Shown here: positions 13,422-14,636 of the stretch, in pieces
Layout of the letters: the number at the start of each line of letters is the position of its first letter
Position numbering within the stretch: the first letter of the stretch is position 1
Source: Candidatus Bathyarchaeota archaeon
GTDB lineage: Archaea > Thermoproteota > Bathyarchaeia > 40CM-2-53-6
DNA length: 14,636 nucleotides
Assembly: GCA_005888755.1 (NCBI GenBank)
Contig: VBBQ01000022.1
Coordinates: 1 to 14,636, forward strand
Direction: 5' to 3'
Notes under the pieces: model-generated
What the model saw: the letters and a program-made list of their open reading frames with translations, nothing else
Told to the model about the DNA's origin: nothing
The model's database searches: none
Translations under genes and position numbers: made by a program

Positions 13422-13751
13422 TTGTCGACGATAGTAAAGCATCTTTCCGATGTTCTTCCGGAGCGGGTGGGCGACTTCAGGCGTTGGTATCTATCGAAGG
13501 CGGAACAGGGTCACCAGCTCGCGATGAGATATGTGGAGCTCACCGGAATTGTTACGCCTCACACGCATGACGTCGAGGAGACCATTTTCTACATCGAGGG
13601 CAAGGGATCCGCACGCGTTGGCGAGAAAGAGGTCCTGGTCAAACCAGGAACAATGATCGTGATACCCCCTGGGGTCGTGCACAGCTCTATCCGGGAAGGA
13701 TTTGAGCCGCTGCGGTATCTTGCTATTTTTGTTGGAAACCCAGATCTCTAG
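13422..13751 (+). CDS. Single-domain cupin protein
   Basis: 109 residues with both cupin motifs: GIVTPHTHDVEETIFYIEGKG (His47, His49, Glu53; motif quoted in parts: PHTHDVEET, FYIEGKG) and PGTMIVIPPGVVHSS with His87 as the fourth metal ligand. Such small cupins bind a metal and may be isomerases, dioxygenases or sensors; nothing here selects one. The start is a TTG; an ATG at 13412 lies in another frame and would not give the cupin. The alpha/beta hydrolase gene starts 50 bases downstream on the same strand, so the two are probably cotranscribed. Confidence 0.85.
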   Translation: MSTIVKHLSDVLPERVGDFRRWYLSKAEQGHQLAMRYVELTGIVTPHTHDVEETIFYIEGKGSARVGEKEVLVKPGTMIVIPPGVVHSSIREGFEPLRYLAIFVGNPDL

Positions 13752-13800
13752 TGTACGCGAGCCGGCAGGAGTTTTGAGAGAAGCCGAAGGTCGACTTAGA

Positions 13801-14472
13801 ATGGAACAGTCAAAGATTGTTTCGCCCAAAGGCGGTCATTTTGGAATTGTTTATGCAAATGCCTCCAACCCTAGCGTCGGTCAGACTTGCCTGATAATTG
13901 CACACGGCGCGGGTGGACCAATGTACTCGCCGTTCATCACCTATTTCCACAAGGGCCTTGCCGAGAAAGGATACCTTACAGTGAAGTTCAATTTTCCCTA
14001 CATGGAAGCTCGACGAAAGGTCCCGGATAAGAGAGAGGTCCTGGAAGCAAGTTATCGACAAGTCATTGAAGAGGTCAAGGCCAGCAAATACCAACCTAAG
14101 CGCGTGTTTGTCGGAGGCAAATCGATGGGAGGTCGAATCGCCTCTCAAGTCGTCGCGTCAGGAGTTGATGTCGAAGGATTGTTCTTCCTCGGTTATCCTC
14201 TACACCGACACGGTCAGCCAGAAATGCTACGGGATGAACATCTCTACCGGATCGAGAGGCCGATGCTCTTTCTTTCTGGGACGAAAGATCAATTCGCGAG
14301 AAGAGAACTCCTCGCTGGAGTTGTATCGAAACTAGGTGACAGGGCTGAGATTCATTGGATAGAGGGCGGTGACCATAGCTTCAACACGCACCAAGGGAAA
14401 GACGACCTACTCAAGAGCTACGATGAAGCGATGGAGACACTTGATACTTGGTTGAAAGCCCACAGGGTCTAG
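13801..14472 (+). CDS. Alpha/beta hydrolase of the dienelactone-hydrolase / KANL3-Tex30-like group
   Basis: 223 residues from the ATG at 13801 (MEQSKIVSPKGGHFG). The catalytic triad is visible: nucleophile Ser108 in VGGKSMGGRIA, Asp163 in LSGTKDQF and His192 in GGDHSFN; the oxyanion segment is IIAHGAGGPM (about 33-41). The short insert-free fold matches the KANL3/Tex30-like group of small soluble serine hydrolases whose substrate is not known. A longer frame back to 13702 would overlap the cupin and has no family character. It is the second gene of a pair with the cupin; its stop faces a possible convergent gene. Confidence 0.86.
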   Translation: MEQSKIVSPKGGHFGIVYANASNPSVGQTCLIIAHGAGGPMYSPFITYFHKGLAEKGYLTVKFNFPYMEARRKVPDKREVLEASYRQVIEEVKASKYQPKRVFVGGKSMGGRIASQVVASGVDVEGLFFLGYPLHRHGQPEMLRDEHLYRIERPMLFLSGTKDQFARRELLAGVVSKLGDRAEIHWIEGGDHSFNTHQGKDDLLKSYDEAMETLDTWLKAHRV

Positions 14473-14498
14473 GCGTCTAAAACGGTTGGGTGGGTTCT

Positions 14499-14524
14499 GT
14501 TAACTCTTCGTCGGATGAGTTAAC
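14499..14524. repeat. Perfect 8-bp inverted repeat after the hydrolase gene
   Basis: GTTAACTC (14499-14506) and GAGTTAAC (14517-14524) flank ten bases. It lies 27 bases past the hydrolase stop and covers the last codons of a possible minus-strand gene. A transcript hairpin near the ends of two converging genes is the simplest reading; it lacks the T-run of a classic terminator. Confidence 0.5.
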
Positions 14525-14636
14525 TTCGGGGCATCGACTCGGGGGATTACCGTAGGCGTCGGGTTCCCCTTCATTGCTTCAACTGCCCTGCCTTGCGCCT
14601 CGATGGTTATGGGAGGCCGGGAACGTGCGAACCTCA
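14500..14636 (-). CDS. Possible C-terminus of a gene entering from the right
   Basis: The minus strand has an open frame from the window edge to a TAA at 14502-14500, 44 codons, reading RPPITIEAQGRAVEAMKGNP then TPTVIPRVDAPKLTHPTKS. Its composition looks like archaeal coding sequence with a flexible proline- and lysine-rich tail, and no plus-strand gene competes. I do not recognise the protein, and the fragment is too short for certainty. Confidence 0.35.
   Translation of the reverse strand, partial: RFARSRPPITIEAQGRAVEAMKGNPTPTVIPRVDAPKLTHPTKS

Noticed and set aside
13412-13560. ATG at 13412 as the start of the cupin
   Set aside because: It is in a different frame that closes early, while the cupin motifs require the TTG frame at 13422.
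1-14636. CRISPR array, rRNA genes or riboswitches
   Set aside because: No regularly spaced repeats, rRNA-like stretches or known riboswitch patterns were seen on either strand.

Overview
The window comes from an archaeon, most likely a member of the TACK group (Thermoproteota in the broad sense). It encodes a TATA-binding protein. TATA boxes lie about 25-30 bases ahead of several starts, giving little or no leader. The Lys tRNA gene carries three bulge-helix-bulge (BHB) introns and an encoded CCA; multi-intron tRNAs are best known from crenarchaea, korarchaea and thaumarchaeal relatives. I cannot place it more finely.

Layout. 1-692 (minus): front part of a TnpB gene (IS200/IS605 type) running off the window, with a stop codon near its N-terminus. 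912-1838 (plus): branched-chain aminotransferase. 1879-2784 (minus): two small membrane proteins in an operon, the first DUF5518-like. 2861-3607 (plus): HAD phosphatase. 3602-6330 (minus): fumarase/aspartase, then a NIF3-like protein, then a Nudix hydrolase, probably one operon. 6714-7658 (plus): fumarylacetoacetate-hydrolase-family enzyme. 7661-7897 (minus): ribbon-helix-helix protein. 8025-8213 (plus): small protein behind a palindromic promoter. 9658-10266 (minus): TBP. 10442-11473 (minus): membrane protein followed by a Rieske ferredoxin. 11539-13281 (minus): M3 oligopeptidase. 13422-14472 (plus): cupin and alpha/beta hydrolase. 14500-14636 (minus): possible C-terminus of a further gene.

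The most interesting region is 8264-9626. The tRNA-Lys(UUU) gene at 9484-9626 contains introns of 25, 27 and 14 bases, each with a BHB motif. A 22-base direct repeat of its first part lies 1,220 bases upstream at 8264-8285. It starts exactly at tRNA nucleotide 1 and ends four base pairs into the inner helix of the D-loop intron. Almost all DNA between the two copies encodes one protein with a helix-turn-helix region, a PD-(D/E)XK nuclease core and a C-terminal homing-endonuclease-associated repeat, now broken by two compensating frameshifts. This looks like a homing or integrating element dedicated to a tRNA gene. The upstream half-tRNA retains what it needs to splice to the downstream 3' part, either as a giant intron of about 1,245 bases or in trans.

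The other genes are ordinary core metabolism (branched-chain amino acids, fumarate/aspartate, peptide turnover) and do not form an obvious single pathway.
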